This document shows, piece after piece, positions 63,200-64,000 of a stretch of 64,000 nucleotides of DNA (positions within the stretch are counted from its first letter, which is position 1; each line of letters begins with the position of its first letter). The notes beneath the pieces are model-generated. The model made no database searches. It had not been told where the DNA came from and saw only the letters and a program-made list of their open reading frames with translations. The position numbers were made by a program, and so were the translations under genes. This stretch comes from Chionoecetes opilio (Eukaryota; Arthropoda; Malacostraca; Decapoda; Majidae), in assembly GCA_016584305.1 (NCBI GenBank), contig JACEEZ010022995.1, forward strand, positions 1 through 64,000. The letters run 5' to 3'.

Positions 63200-64000
63200 T
63201 GTGACCTGAGAGACCTCCTAATGGACTATGGGGACATATTCGCTCAGGGAGAGGACGACAACGGGTTAACTAGTCTTGCGGAAAATCGCATCTACACAAA
63301 AGGGCTGCTAATCAAGCAACCATTCCGACGACAGCCACCAGCATGCCGAGAAGAAGAACGTTCTCAAGTCGATTCCATGGCTCGGCACGGGATTATCAGA
63401 CCATCAAAAAGTCCTTGGTCATCCCCTGTGGTGTTGGCGAAGAAAAAGGACGGGTCACTAAGGTTTTGTGTGGATTATCGGCGCCTGAATGCTGTCACAG
63501 TGAAAGACGCTCAACCACTCCCGCGTATTGACGACACATTGGAGGCCCTTCACGGTTCCCGATGGTTCTCCACGCTAGACCTACAGAGTGGCTACTGGCA
63601 AATCCCTATTCGTGGGAAGGACAAGGAGAAGACTGCCTTCTGCACAGGTGACGGCCAACTATGGGAGTTCGAGGTCCTCCCCTTCGGAGTCTGCAACGGC
63701 CCAGCGTCTTTCTCCCGCCTGATGGACGCTGTCTTGGTGGGCCTGACGTGGAGAACGTGTCTCGCTTACTTGGACGACATCATCGTATATGCTCCAACCT
63801 GGACCATTCATCTGCAGCGACTTCGGGAGGTGTTTGAACGGATCCGAGGAGCTGGGCTCAAGCTCAAGCCATCCAAGTGCAGTCTAGCTCGTGAGGAAGT
63901 ACCATTTCTGGGCCATGTGGTGAGTGGCCGTGGCATCCAGCCAGACCCTGACAAGCTGAGGGCCATAGGCAACATACCACAACCTACCAACGTTCGTGAA
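63200..64000 (+). CDS. Ty3/Gypsy retrotransposon polymerase, reverse transcriptase (partial)
   Basis: An open frame of 267 codons with no stop runs off the window. SPWSSPVVLAKKKDGSLRFC then VDYRRLNAVTVKDAQPLPRI lead the reverse-transcriptase domain. FSTLDLQSGYWQIPI carries the first catalytic Asp and LPFGVCNGPASFSRLMD follows. YLDDIIVY (63,767-63,790) is the catalytic box, and FLGHVVSGRGIQPDPDKL is the connection. Spacing is normal for Ty3/Gypsy. RNase H and integrase would follow outside the window. The region upstream of about 63,190 is out of frame with it, so the whole polyprotein is not intact here. Confidence 0.9.

Overview
The window is a piece of a eukaryotic, animal-type genome made almost entirely of transposable elements (TEs) and their debris. 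I found no host gene, rRNA gene or functional tRNA gene. Its content is CR1-group LINEs with an SGNH-esterase ORF1, an RTE LINE, two further LINE families, tRNA-derived SINEs, hAT, Tc1/mariner-like, pogo/Tigger-like and TTAA-targeting DNA elements, a Ty3/Gypsy piece, long palindromes and many minisatellites. This fits an arthropod, and the LINE and SINE types suggest a malacostracan or decapod crustacean. That taxonomic call is inference.

Layout. 1-1,400: LINE 3' end and simple repeats. About 1,400-14,300: sequence whose bases look smeared into homopolymers, probably poor consensus, with recognisable degraded LINE fragments and one pogo-like element. 14,300-18,100: G-rich minisatellite, then a pogo-like element (15,900-17,823) containing a second inverted-repeat structure. 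18,240-25,450: two direct copies of an unnamed 400-bp repeat (one broken by a run of N) flank a 6-kb block with a TTAA-bounded element carrying a broken Mutator-like-domain transposase (19,886-22,659), a 77-78-bp minisatellite and a 500-bp palindrome. 25,890-27,640: SINE, AT microsatellites and MITEs. 27,640-33,340: an antisense CR1 interrupted by a 3.1-kb inverted-repeat element, which contains a palindromic element, which contains a sense CR1. 35,130-36,592: a 1.46-kb inverted repeat. 38,596-45,490: an antisense CR1 with four insertions and a tandemly duplicated ORF1. 45,559-50,805: an inverted Tc1-like structure with nested TTAA elements and another pogo-like element. 51,089-52,532: SINE and hAT. 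53,014-56,155: nearly complete LINE. 56,350-58,990: palindrome, minisatellite, LINE and RTE pieces. 59,040-62,514: sense CR1 with a hAT inside a hAT. 62,515-64,000: Gypsy polymerase running off the end.

How the parts relate. No pathway is encoded; the relations are parasitic. Reverse transcriptases of the LINEs would have mobilised the SINEs, one of which shares its 3' tail with a LINE in this window. Autonomous transposases would have mobilised the short inverted-repeat elements. Several insertions can be dated relative to each other because target-site duplications or empty sites are visible in the window.
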